IMG/VR virus record: IMGVR_UViG_3300009703_002927
Location: 1 to 21,852 of that record
DNA length: 21,852 nucleotides
Origin: a virus
Strand: one strand, 5' to 3'
The position numbers and the translations under genes are program-made. Below the pieces are notes generated by a model that did no database searches, was not told where the DNA came from, and saw nothing but the letters and a program-made list of their open reading frames with translations. Shown here one piece after another: positions 13,250-21,550 of the stretch. The stretch's first letter is position 1, and the number at the start of each line of letters is the position of its first letter.

Positions 13250-15067
13250 ATGAAGTACGTTAATTTTAAGAAGGTAAAAATAGTTAATTTTTTATCTGTC
13301 GGGAATGAGCCAGTAGAAGTAGATTTCCGGCCAGGTCTTCATGTTATTACTGGAGCAAATAAAGACAAGCAAGACCGCAGAAACGGAGTTGGTAAATCTA
13401 CAATTGCTGATGCAATTCATTTTGCTATTTTTGGTAATACAATTAGAGAATTAAAAAAAGATAACATTGTTAACAATATTACATGTAAAGGATGCTGTGT
13501 TGAACTATCATTTAATATTGAAAGCGATAAATCTGTAACCGAATATAAGATTATCCGCTCATTAGAGCCGTCTCGATGTAAGCTCTATATTAATGACGTA
13601 GACAATACACGTGATTCGATTGCCAATACAACGAACTATATCTGTAAAGTACTAGACACTACAGAAGAGATTTTTCAAAATTGTGTTATATTGACAGTTA
13701 ATAATACAATTCCGTTTATGGCTAAAAAGAAAGTTGACAAGCGTAAATTTATTGAAGGTGTATTTGGTTTAGAGATTTTTAGTCAGATGCTATCGTTTGT
13801 TCGGCAAGACTATAATGAAGTTAAACGGGATTTTGAAGTAGAAGCAACACGTTATGAGGAGGCTGAGAAAAATATTGAACAATTGAAGCGTCAGCGTGAT
13901 AGAATTATAGCTGAAAGCGATGCCAAGAGAGAAAAGTACGAAAATAGACAAACAAACAATACAAAAGAACTTGAAGGGTTAAAAACTAATGTTTTCTCTT
14001 CAACTGAGAAAGATTTAGAAAAGGTAAACGAATCTATTTCATCAATTGAAGCTGGTATTGAGGTATGTAACGGTAAGCTTAATAGCATAACTGGTAAAAT
14101 TGCGAAATATGAAAATGATATTACTCATAAACGAGAAACGGGTAAGAAGCTAGGAACATCGAACGAAAAGTGTCCGGTATGTTTGAAACCAGTAACCGAT
14201 CATGATAGGTCGCATATAGATAAAGAAAAGAAAACAATTAACGATGGTATTAATGCTTTGGTAAAGAGCATTGAAGAAGAGAAGGAAAATATTAATACCA
14301 TTACAGATACAAAGATTAAGCTAAAGTCTTATCACACATCTCAAACAAATTTGAGAAATGATCATATGCTCAAATTGCAAGAGAATGAAAATGCCAAGTC
14401 GCGAATAAAGCAGCTTGAAGAATGGAACACCTCATTAGTACAAGATTTATCATCTATTAGTAATGAAACGTCTCATTTAGATCAAGATATTGAACGCGCT
14501 GATAATAGGCTACAAGGGCTTAAACAAAAATTAGATGAACTAAAGCATAAAATAAGCGTTTTAGATGCTATTAAATTTATCGTATCTGAAGAAGGTGTAA
14601 AATCATATATTGTTAGAAAGATCCTGCAATTGTTTAATAATAAAATCATGTATTATTTGCAAAAGATGGATGCTAACTGCTGCTGTATCTTTAATGAGTA
14701 TTTTGAAGAAGAAATTGTTGATGAAAAGGGTAAGATGTGCTCATATTTTAATTTTAGTGGCGCTGAGAGGAAGAATATAGATCTTGCATGTTTGTTTGCA
14801 TTTATGGATATTCGAAGACTACAAGGAAATGTAGCATATAATTTTAGCGTATATGATGAGCTACTTGATTCTAGTTTAGACGAGCGCGGTGTTGATCTTG
14901 TATTAGAATTATTAAGATCGAGAGTTGAACAGTATAATGAATGTGCAATGGTTATTAGTCATAGAAAGGAAAGCACGAGTATTGGTTCGCACTACAAGAA
15001 TCCCGGCGAAGTAATTTATTTAGAGAAGAAAAATGGTATAACTCGCCGGGTGGCTTATACCGAATAA
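13250..15067 (+). CDS. 46: Recombination endonuclease subunit gp46 (Rad50/SbcC-like ATPase)
   Basis: ATPase partner of gp47. A 605-aa protein (T4 gp46 is 560). Seen in order: an N-terminal ATPase half with Walker A NGVGKST (45-51) within the longer phage-type loop after TGANKDK; a long coiled coil (about 180-460) rich in Glu/Lys; the zinc-hook CPVC (308-311) in its middle; signature FSGAERKNID; Walker B VYDELLDSS (534-542); and a final SHRKES. It starts behind a possible -10 box. Confidence 0.94.
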   Translation: MKYVNFKKVKIVNFLSVGNEPVEVDFRPGLHVITGANKDKQDRRNGVGKSTIADAIHFAIFGNTIRELKKDNIVNNITCKGCCVELSFNIESDKSVTEYKIIRSLEPSRCKLYINDVDNTRDSIANTTNYICKVLDTTEEIFQNCVILTVNNTIPFMAKKKVDKRKFIEGVFGLEIFSQMLSFVRQDYNEVKRDFEVEATRYEEAEKNIEQLKRQRDRIIAESDAKREKYENRQTNNTKELEGLKTNVFSSTEKDLEKVNESISSIEAGIEVCNGKLNSITGKIAKYENDITHKRETGKKLGTSNEKCPVCLKPVTDHDRSHIDKEKKTINDGINALVKSIEEEKENINTITDTKIKLKSYHTSQTNLRNDHMLKLQENENAKSRIKQLEEWNTSLVQDLSSISNETSHLDQDIERADNRLQGLKQKLDELKHKISVLDAIKFIVSEEGVKSYIVRKILQLFNNKIMYYLQKMDANCCCIFNEYFEEEIVDEKGKMCSYFNFSGAERKNIDLACLFAFMDIRRLQGNVAYNFSVYDELLDSSLDERGVDLVLELLRSRVEQYNECAMVISHRKESTSIGSHYKNPGEVIYLEKKNGITRRVAYTE

Positions 15068-15089
15068 TTTTTTATATATTGTATAAGGT

Positions 15090-16325
15090 ATGTTTGTCCC
15101 TCAAATTCCAGGAGCCCCGTCAGTAGGTAACGCGATTGGCGCGCCAGTCCATCAACCTCCAGCAAATCAACCACCTGCACCTAAAAAGGACGATTTGCCT
15201 ATACAGCCTCCGGAGATGGATTTTGACCGTAGTGTAAATTATTTGGCTGATTACAGTGGCTGTGGTCATTGGCGTATGGCTTGGCCTGCGCAGATGTTAA
15301 ATGCATATCAAAAAAGCGTCATTCACAGTACAACTATGATGGTGCTGGACGAGCGTTGGTATCAACATACAAAGAGCGTCCGGATTCAGCGACAAGCTAC
15401 GAAACAGCAATTAGAGTTTGTTAAGCTTCTTAAATCTTATCAAGAAAAGCTAGGATTTAAGTTAATGTATGAAATAGATGATGTTGTTTTTCATGAAGAC
15501 ATCCCTGATTATAATAAATTTAAGTCTGCGTTTGTTGATCCACAGATACGTGAATGCTCAAGTGCTATTATGGGCCTATGTGATGAGATAACCGTTACAA
15601 ATCGATTCATGCAGCAATACTATATTGAAAAAACCGGTAACAAAAACGTTACTGTTATACCTAATTATCCTCCTAAATGGTGGATGGGTAATTTCTATAG
15701 TCCAGATAAAGTAAATCGCGATTGGAATAAGCATAAAAAGAAACCAAGAATTTTATATGCTGCATCTGGAGCACATTTTGATGTCGATAATAGATGTAAG
15801 CAGCGCGACGATTTTTTCCATGTTAATCAGGCTGTACTAAAAACAGTCAACAAATATCAGTGGGTATTTATAGGAGCATTTCCTTTAGGTCTTCAGTCAT
15901 TCGTTGCACAAGGTAAGATCGAGTTCCATCCTTGGAGCAACATTATTGATTACCCATCATTAGTTAATGATCTGGATATTAATATGATGGTCGCGCCGTT
16001 ACAGGATAATAATTTTAATAAAGCAAAGAGTGATCTAAAACATATTGAAGCATGTTGCTATGGATTACCTATTGCAGCTCAAAATCTCTGTACATACGAA
16101 AATGCGCCATATAAATTTGACACTGGATGGGAAATGGTCGATTTGATTGACGAATGCCTAAAAGATGAGGATTCCTATATGAAGATTTCAAAAGAATCTC
16201 GCGAGGTAGCTGAAAAGAGATGGTTAGAGTCAGAGGACAATCTCGGTAAATATGTCGAGCTATATAACCTTCCATACCAGCACGAAGACAGAAAGCTAAT
16301 TAATTCGCTTGAAGAAAACCGATAG
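15090..16325 (+). CDS. GT-B glycosyltransferase (GT4-like)
   Basis: A 411-aa protein with a Pro-rich N-terminal extension (about residues 1-40, PPANQPPAP) and then a glycosyltransferase body. The best evidence is the C-terminal donor-site pattern APLQDNNFNKAKSDLKHIEA (about 301-320) followed by CCYGLPIAA, which is typical of GT4-type enzymes, with ITVTNRFMQQYY and VIPNYPP in the N-terminal half. Acceptor unknown: phage DNA (as in T4 and its relatives), a virion protein or a host surface sugar are all possible. It sits 22 bases after gp46 and directly before the polymerase; AAGG lies two bases from the ATG, too close to be a normal Shine-Dalgarno. Confidence 0.82.
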   Translation: MFVPQIPGAPSVGNAIGAPVHQPPANQPPAPKKDDLPIQPPEMDFDRSVNYLADYSGCGHWRMAWPAQMLNAYQKSVIHSTTMMVLDERWYQHTKSVRIQRQATKQQLEFVKLLKSYQEKLGFKLMYEIDDVVFHEDIPDYNKFKSAFVDPQIRECSSAIMGLCDEITVTNRFMQQYYIEKTGNKNVTVIPNYPPKWWMGNFYSPDKVNRDWNKHKKKPRILYAASGAHFDVDNRCKQRDDFFHVNQAVLKTVNKYQWVFIGAFPLGLQSFVAQGKIEFHPWSNIIDYPSLVNDLDINMMVAPLQDNNFNKAKSDLKHIEACCYGLPIAAQNLCTYENAPYKFDTGWEMVDLIDECLKDEDSYMKISKESREVAEKRWLESEDNLGKYVELYNLPYQHEDRKLINSLEENR

Positions 16326-16337
16326 TGTTCATATAAT
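16309..16337 (+). promoter_or_regulatory. Sigma70-like promoter of gp43
   Basis: TTGAAG (16309-16314), a 17-base spacer and TATAAT (16332-16337), then eight bases to the ATG at 16346. The -35 box and most of the spacer lie in the end of the glycosyltransferase gene. Confidence 0.7.
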
Positions 16338-16345
16338 AGGCGTGG

Positions 16346-18949
16346 ATGTATAGGAACTGTGCTTATCTAAGTCGCGAGCAGGTAATGCGACTATTCACTT
16401 GGTCAGAGGACGGAGATCGGATATCCGTTGATTTACCATACAATCCATATTATTACAAAGAGTCTAATAGACATAATGATGGTACGTCATTGTTCAATAC
16501 AACATTAAGGAAATATGAGTTTCCGAACGAGTATCGGAGACGCCAATCGTTGCAAGATTCGGCTGAGTTTAATGACGAGGTACGCGTATTTGAAAATATT
16601 GGACCTGCACAGCAGTTTCTTGTTGACAGATATTGGACAACTAACAACGATGATACTTTTACGCAGCATCCTATTAAAGTATGTTTTGTTGACATTGAAA
16701 CATACTCACCGGACGCATTCCCTGTACCTGAAATAGCGTCAGATACGATTAATGTTATTACAGTTTATGACAACATACAAGATAAATTCTATTCATGGGG
16801 TCTCGGAGAGTATAAGGTCAAAGATGCAGATGTGGAATATGTCAATTGCTCTTCAGAACGAGAATTATTGGTTAATTTTATTGATTACATAAAGAGCGAC
16901 TATCCTGATATATTATCTGGATGGAACTCTGAGTTTTTTGATATACCGTATCTAATTAATCGCATTAACAAAGTTGTAGGCGAAGAAGCTGCTGCTCAAC
17001 TATCTCCTGTCAGTACAGTATATAGTAGAGAAATGGTAAGCCAATTTGGCAAATACAATGTAAGATGGCATATTAAGGGTATGTCCTGCGTTGACTACTT
17101 AGATGTATATAAAAAGTTTTCGCTAGGCTTGAGAGAATCTTATAAGTTAGATTCAATTGCAGAACATGAGCTAGGCGAAAAGAAGGTTGACTACGGTAGT
17201 ACAAACCTAGCAAGCTTATCGGTTGATAATTGGGACCTATTTGTAGACTACAACATTCAAGACGTGCGGTTGCTTGTTAAGATGGAGCAAAAACTTCAAT
17301 ACTTAGAGCTACTAAGAATGCTTGCATATACAGGATGTACTCAATTTGAAAATGCAATGGGTACATTAAATGTAATAACCGGGGCGTCAGTTATTCAGGC
17401 TCGAAAAGTTGGTAGGATTGTACCTACATTTATTAAGAAGAACGACGGTAAGAAATATGAAGGTGCGTATGTAGGTGAACCTGTTCGCGGTTTTCAAGAT
17501 CAAATCGTATCATTCGACCTTAACAGTCTATATCCGAGTATTATGATATCGCTCAACCTGTCTCCAGAAACAAAAATGGGTAGGTTTGAAATGACAAGTG
17601 ATGATAAAGTTATTGTACAAAAAATTAAAGGTACGTCTAACACACTCACGAAAGATAATTTTATAAAAGTTGTAAGAGATCAAGACTTAGCTATAACACG
17701 AGCTAAAGTTTTATTCTCTCAATCCCGTAAAGGTATATACCCCTCGATTGTAGATGACTTTTATAAAGAGCGGGTTAAGGTTAAAAAGAAGATGTCAACT
17801 CTTCAACGTAAGCTATCTAAACTAGATAAATCTAAGACTGATGAGGTAAAGTTATTAGAGGATGAAATTAGTAGGTTAAATACAAAGCAGTTTACGATTA
17901 AGATTTTTATTAATACGGTATATGGATATTTCGGAAACAAGCATGCACCGATGGGTGATCCTGATATATCTAGATCTATTACATTGACAGGTCAGGCTAT
18001 TATTAAAGAGTCGAATAGAATATTAACTGAATATGTAAAGTCGAAATGTAATCTAACGGATGAAGATTTAGAGCGTTCCCCGGTAGTAATTTATAATGAT
18101 ACTGATTCAGTGTATATTACAATTAAGCACTTAACAAAACATTTAGGTGTTAAATTTGCTGACGACAAGCTTAAGATTACTGAAGAGTGTAAGCAACTGA
18201 CACAAGACATTGAGGATCACTTAAACGGTCAAATTGTTAAATGGGGCGAGAGTGCTCTTAATTCCAAAGATTGTAGATTTATGTTTAAGCGTGAGTGTAT
18301 ATGTGATGTAGGTATCTTCCTGCAAAAGAAAAGATACATATTACGCGTATTGGATGATGAAGATATTCCAGTAAACAAGTTCAAATATACTGGAGTCGAA
18401 GTTGTTCGTACAACAATGCCTAAGCCAATCAAGCCGTATGTTAAGAAGATTATTGAAACAATGCTTACGTCTAAAGATTATGATAAGACTAACAAGGTGT
18501 TACATGAGACATATGATATATTCAAAGATCTACCTTTAGAATCCATAGCGTTCGTCATGGGAATTAGTGAATATAAGACGAGTAACAACGGAGATTCGTG
18601 TGAGGGATTCAAAACATATAAGGGAATGCCGATACACCTCAAAGGAGCTTACTATTATAATACGTTATTAGACAAGCTCGATATATCCGGTAAGTATGAA
18701 ACGATTAGCTCCGGTGATAAAGTACGTTACTTTTATGTTAAACAGCCTAATCAATATGGTATTAAGACATTTGCTTACAAATATTATTTTCCTAGCGAAT
18801 TGCAGGAAAGTTTGGTACCTGATTATGAAATGATGTTTGATAAAATCGTGTATAGTGTAGTTGAGCGCGTGTATGAGGCTGTTAATTGGAAACCTCGTCG
18901 ACCAGGCGAGATTGTTCAAACGTGTTTATTTGATTTATTCCAAGAATAA
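16346..18949 (+). CDS. 43: Family-B DNA polymerase gp43
   Basis: Replicative polymerase with 3'-5' exonuclease, 867 aa (T4 gp43 is 898). Exonuclease motifs: FVDIETYS (D116, E118), SGWNSEFFDIPYL and YNIQDVRLL. Polymerase motifs: A FDLNSLYPS (390-398, D391), B KIFINTVYG (519-527) and C YNDTDSVY (583-590, D585 and D587). The KKRY element is present (QKKRYILR). The C-terminus ends CLFDLFQE, a short hydrophobic motif fitting a sliding-clamp-binding tail like the end of T4 gp43. No intein or intron interruption is seen. It has its own promoter. Confidence 0.96.
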   Translation: MYRNCAYLSREQVMRLFTWSEDGDRISVDLPYNPYYYKESNRHNDGTSLFNTTLRKYEFPNEYRRRQSLQDSAEFNDEVRVFENIGPAQQFLVDRYWTTNNDDTFTQHPIKVCFVDIETYSPDAFPVPEIASDTINVITVYDNIQDKFYSWGLGEYKVKDADVEYVNCSSERELLVNFIDYIKSDYPDILSGWNSEFFDIPYLINRINKVVGEEAAAQLSPVSTVYSREMVSQFGKYNVRWHIKGMSCVDYLDVYKKFSLGLRESYKLDSIAEHELGEKKVDYGSTNLASLSVDNWDLFVDYNIQDVRLLVKMEQKLQYLELLRMLAYTGCTQFENAMGTLNVITGASVIQARKVGRIVPTFIKKNDGKKYEGAYVGEPVRGFQDQIVSFDLNSLYPSIMISLNLSPETKMGRFEMTSDDKVIVQKIKGTSNTLTKDNFIKVVRDQDLAITRAKVLFSQSRKGIYPSIVDDFYKERVKVKKKMSTLQRKLSKLDKSKTDEVKLLEDEISRLNTKQFTIKIFINTVYGYFGNKHAPMGDPDISRSITLTGQAIIKESNRILTEYVKSKCNLTDEDLERSPVVIYNDTDSVYITIKHLTKHLGVKFADDKLKITEECKQLTQDIEDHLNGQIVKWGESALNSKDCRFMFKRECICDVGIFLQKKRYILRVLDDEDIPVNKFKYTGVEVVRTTMPKPIKPYVKKIIETMLTSKDYDKTNKVLHETYDIFKDLPLESIAFVMGISEYKTSNNGDSCEGFKTYKGMPIHLKGAYYYNTLLDKLDISGKYETISSGDKVRYFYVKQPNQYGIKTFAYKYYFPSELQESLVPDYEMMFDKIVYSVVERVYEAVNWKPRRPGEIVQTCLFDLFQE

Positions 18950-18952
18950 CAG

Positions 18953-18981
18953 TTGCATACCTAATAGGAATATATTAAAAT
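18953..18981 (+). promoter_or_regulatory. Sigma70-like promoter before the 126-aa gene and uvsX
   Basis: TTGCAT (18953-18958), a 17-base spacer and TAAAAT (18976-18981), then ten bases (ATGAAAAGAT) to the ATG at 18992. An earlier ATG at 18982 is followed shortly by a stop in its frame. Confidence 0.55.
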
Positions 18982-18991
18982 ATGAAAAGAT

Positions 18992-19372
18992 ATGAGTGAT
19001 AAAAACTTAACTGTATTTGTTGATACTGTTGGCAGAACCATTATGGGCGAAGTTGTTAAAGATAGCAAAACAACTATTGAATTAAAGAACCCGGCTATTC
19101 TGCATGTACAGCCAAACGCACAAACTGGTCAAATCCAGGTCCAGCTTATCCCTTTCTTCTTTAAGGAATTTGCATCAGGCGCGGATGATAAAGATGTTAC
19201 ATGGGAGTTTCTTCGTAATAGTGTAACTGTAGCAAAAAATCTAAAGCTAGACGAACGTCTTGTAACTCAATATACAAATATGTATTCGGTAGTTCAAGCT
19301 CCTTCACAACCTGCTATTGTAGCACCTAGCGACGCCGCGAGTGCCCCTGTCGTTAAGTTGTTCGACGACTAA
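18992..19372 (+). CDS. Unknown 126-aa beta-rich protein between gp43 and uvsX
   Basis: The family is not recognised with certainty. Residues 1-55 alternate like a small beta-barrel: LTVFVDTVGRTIMGEVV, TTIELKNPAILHV and GQIQVQLIPFFFKEF. The pattern (G-R-x-x-x-G-x-V, then LKNPAILHV, then a long hydrophobic strand) resembles Sm/LSm-type folds, which is inference only. The C-terminus is Ala/Pro-rich and ends VVKLFDD, which could be a clamp- or partner-binding tail. Two bases separate it from uvsX, so the two are co-translated and a role in replication or recombination is likely. Confidence 0.75.
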   Translation: MSDKNLTVFVDTVGRTIMGEVVKDSKTTIELKNPAILHVQPNAQTGQIQVQLIPFFFKEFASGADDKDVTWEFLRNSVTVAKNLKLDERLVTQYTNMYSVVQAPSQPAIVAPSDAASAPVVKLFDD

Positions 19373-19374
19373 TT

Positions 19375-20424
19375 ATGGATAAAAAAGCATTAGAGGCGTT
19401 CAAAGCTTTAGATAAGCTTAACCCAGAAGCTACAATTTTATCAGAAACATCACTATCAAATGTAGACGAATGGTTTGACACAGGATGCATGGTATTGAAT
19501 TCGATTATCTCAGGTTCCCTGTACAAAGGTATACCCAAAGGGCGTATAACAGGGTTCGCAGGACCCAGCATGTGCGGAAAAACTTACATTATCAACAAGA
19601 TACTGGGGAAAGCACAGCAGAAAGGGTTAGTTCCGGTAGTTTTCGATACAGAAATGGCAGTAGACGATGGAAACGCGTCGGCCGTAGGGTTAGATCCAGC
19701 GAAAACCAAATACGTCCCGGTAAATACCATAGAAGATTGCAGAAATCAGCTGGTAGCACTACTAGACGGCATCGAATCGTCAGGGATGAATGGGAAATTC
19801 ATAGTTTCAATCGATTCTCTAGGGAATTTAGCTTCACAAAAGGAGATAAACGACGCAGAGTCGGGCAAAGCAGCAATGGACATGGGAATGCGCGCAAAGT
19901 CTTTGAAAAGTATGATGCGTCTACTTACGTACAAGGCAGCCCGTACGGGAACTACGATATTATTTGCTAATCATACGTATGATGACCCGGCTGCAATGTT
20001 TCCTTCGCTAGTTAAGAATCAAGCTGGCGGTAAAGGACCGGTTTATCTTGCAAGCGTATTAGTTCAATTAGCATCGCGCAGTGAAAAGCAAGACAATGCT
20101 AATGATGAAGATGAAATGTTACCTGAAGCTAAAAAGTATAGTGGTACGACACTTAGAGCGTTAACTGTTAAGAATAGATTTGTACCTCCCTTCTTAGAAT
20201 GTGAAATGTATCTTAATTTTAAGACAGGTTTAGATAAGTATGCCGGGTTAAAAGATGTAGCAGTCAATCATGGTGTTGTACAGCAGAACGGAGCTACATA
20301 TGCTATGGGAGATAAAAAGCTCGGCTACTATAAGAACTGGCGTAAGGATGAAGAGTTGTGGGAAAAAGAAATCCTCCCCAAACTTGAGGAGGTTCTTCAA
20401 GAAAAATATTGCTACGGTGGGTAG
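19375..20424 (+). CDS. uvsX: RecA-like recombinase UvsX
   Basis: Strand-exchange protein of recombination-dependent replication. A 349-aa protein (T4 UvsX is about 390). Seen: Walker A GPSMCGKT (63-70), the catalytic FDTE (90-93), Walker B IVSIDS (143-148) and ANHTYDDP in the L2 region. Its nucleotide usage is uneven: from about 19540 to 19980 the gene uses no GGT among 15 Gly codons and prefers G/A-ending codons, while the rest resembles the neighbours. The frame is intact throughout. It ends two bases before the convergent gene at 20427. Confidence 0.94.
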   Translation: MDKKALEAFKALDKLNPEATILSETSLSNVDEWFDTGCMVLNSIISGSLYKGIPKGRITGFAGPSMCGKTYIINKILGKAQQKGLVPVVFDTEMAVDDGNASAVGLDPAKTKYVPVNTIEDCRNQLVALLDGIESSGMNGKFIVSIDSLGNLASQKEINDAESGKAAMDMGMRAKSLKSMMRLLTYKAARTGTTILFANHTYDDPAAMFPSLVKNQAGGKGPVYLASVLVQLASRSEKQDNANDEDEMLPEAKKYSGTTLRALTVKNRFVPPFLECEMYLNFKTGLDKYAGLKDVAVNHGVVQQNGATYAMGDKKLGYYKNWRKDEELWEKEILPKLEEVLQEKYCYGG

Positions 20425-20426
20425 CT

Positions 20427-20807
20427 TTAGATGTTCCTATTATTAATAGCTGTTTGACCCGTATTTTGTTGAGCCATTGCCTGGTTAGGTTCTGGTGGCG
20501 CTGCTGTAGCTTGAGCTTGTTGTGCAGGATTCGCAGGTTGCGCAGGTTGTGCTTGCTGAACCGGTTGTGCTTGCTGTAGACGCTGCTTTAGTAAGTTTTG
20601 AACTTCTGGTAATTGTTCTAATTGTGAGATGAGAGCAGGGTCTTTAACAATTTCATCTGCTAATACGGGCGCTGCCGCAGGTGTTTCTTCTTCGATAGGT
20701 GTACCGTCCTCTGGCGCTGGCGCGTCATCTTCTGTTACAGGGCTGTAAGGAGTTACACCTTGAGAAATGAAATTTTCCCACATTATTCGGGTATCGTCGT
20801 CTTTCAT
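20427..20807 (-). CDS. Unknown 126-aa Gln/Pro/Ala-rich late protein
   Basis: A low-complexity protein. The N-terminus MKDDDTRIMWENFISQG is similar in style to the T4 capsid-targeting leader but has no (L/I)xE end. An acidic Pro/Glu/Ala stretch, a helix (LISQLEQLPEVQNLLKQRL, about 59-77) and a tail of QAQPA-type repeats follow. An AATAAATA late core lies six bases before the ATG. It faces queC. By composition a scaffold- or internal-type virion protein is plausible; not proven. Confidence 0.72.
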   Translation of the reverse strand: MKDDDTRIMWENFISQGVTPYSPVTEDDAPAPEDGTPIEEETPAAAPVLADEIVKDPALISQLEQLPEVQNLLKQRLQQAQPVQQAQPAQPANPAQQAQATAAPPEPNQAMAQQNTGQTAINNRNI

Positions 20808-20808
20808 C

Positions 20809-20836
20809 TTGATTATTTATTGTATTACACTATAAT
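20809..20836 (+). promoter_or_regulatory. Sigma70-like promoter of queC
   Basis: TTGATT (20809-20814), a 16-base spacer and TATAAT (20831-20836), then TAACTC and the GTG at 20843. With six bases between -10 and start, the mRNA should be leaderless. Confidence 0.75.
20814..20821 (-). promoter_or_regulatory. T4-type late promoter core (AATAAATA)
   Basis: The reverse strand reads AATAAATA, then ATCAAG and ATG at 20807. The motif lies between the -35 and -10 boxes of the queC promoter on the other strand. Confidence 0.65.
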
Positions 20837-20842
20837 TAACTC

Positions 20843-21550
20843 GTGAATAAGGCAGTAGTTCCAGTTTCCGGTGGTATCGACTCAACAGTACTATTACATC
20901 ACGCAGTAAAATGTGGTGATTTTGATGAAGTTCATGCGATTTCCTTTGATTACGGTCAGAGGCACAAGAGAGAGCTAGTATGCGCAGAGCTTACAGCGGA
21001 TTTCCTTGGAGTTAATCACAGAGTTATTAAATTAGACTTTTTCAAGGACATCAACACGTCATCTTTAACAAATCCAGAGATTGAAGTGGCACTCACGCGA
21101 GATGTATTAGGAGACGCGCAGACAGTCAATTATGTTCCGTTTAGGAACCAGATGTTATTGTCTATTTGTTGTGCAATTGCTGAATCATTGGAAGCTAATA
21201 CGGTATATCACGGAGCTGCCCAAGTAGATACACAAGCTGGTTATTGGGATGGTAGTGAAGAGTTCTTAGAAGCAATTAATAGCTTGACTTCCTTGAATAG
21301 AAAGCATAGAATTAAGATTGAAGCACCTCTTATAGAGTTGTCAAAGAAAGAAATTATTAAATGGGGGACTGAGTTACGTGTTAGTTTTGGATCTACCTGG
21401 ACCTGTTACAAAGGAGAAGACAAAGCGTGCGGAGAATGCACAGCCTGCTCGTCCCGGCTCCAAGGATTTATCGACGCAGGTGTTGAAGACCCTCTTGAAT
21501 ATAGCAGAGAGATTCCGTGGAACAAATTATTAAACATGAAAGTAAAATGA
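20843..21550 (+). CDS. queC: 7-cyano-7-deazaguanine (preQ0) synthase QueC
   Basis: Last step of preQ0 synthesis: ATP-dependent conversion of 7-carboxy-7-deazaguanine to preQ0. A 235-aa protein with PP-loop SGGIDST (9-15), FDYGQRH, the conserved VPFRN (about 97-101) and the four zinc cysteines C188, C196, C199 and C202 (CX7CX2CX2C). The start is GTG at 20843, set by the promoter and the position of the PP-loop. It is separated from queD/queE/folE by about 15 kb of replication genes in this window. The stop overlaps the next ATG (ATGA). Confidence 0.95.
   Translation: MNKAVVPVSGGIDSTVLLHHAVKCGDFDEVHAISFDYGQRHKRELVCAELTADFLGVNHRVIKLDFFKDINTSSLTNPEIEVALTRDVLGDAQTVNYVPFRNQMLLSICCAIAESLEANTVYHGAAQVDTQAGYWDGSEEFLEAINSLTSLNRKHRIKIEAPLIELSKKEIIKWGTELRVSFGSTWTCYKGEDKACGECTACSSRLQGFIDAGVEDPLEYSREIPWNKLLNMKVK

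Noticed and set aside
15075-15087. TATATT and TATAAG before the glycosyltransferase as promoter
   Set aside because: No -35 box at a proper distance; the region is simply AT-rich.
19485-19970. 161-codon + strand open frame inside uvsX
   Set aside because: UvsX motifs fill the other frame without interruption; the long shadow frame follows from the unusual codon use there.
20373-20392. CCTCC/GGAGG hairpin near the end of uvsX, considered as a terminator
   Set aside because: The stem is only five pairs with a ten-base loop, lies inside the coding region and has no U-run.
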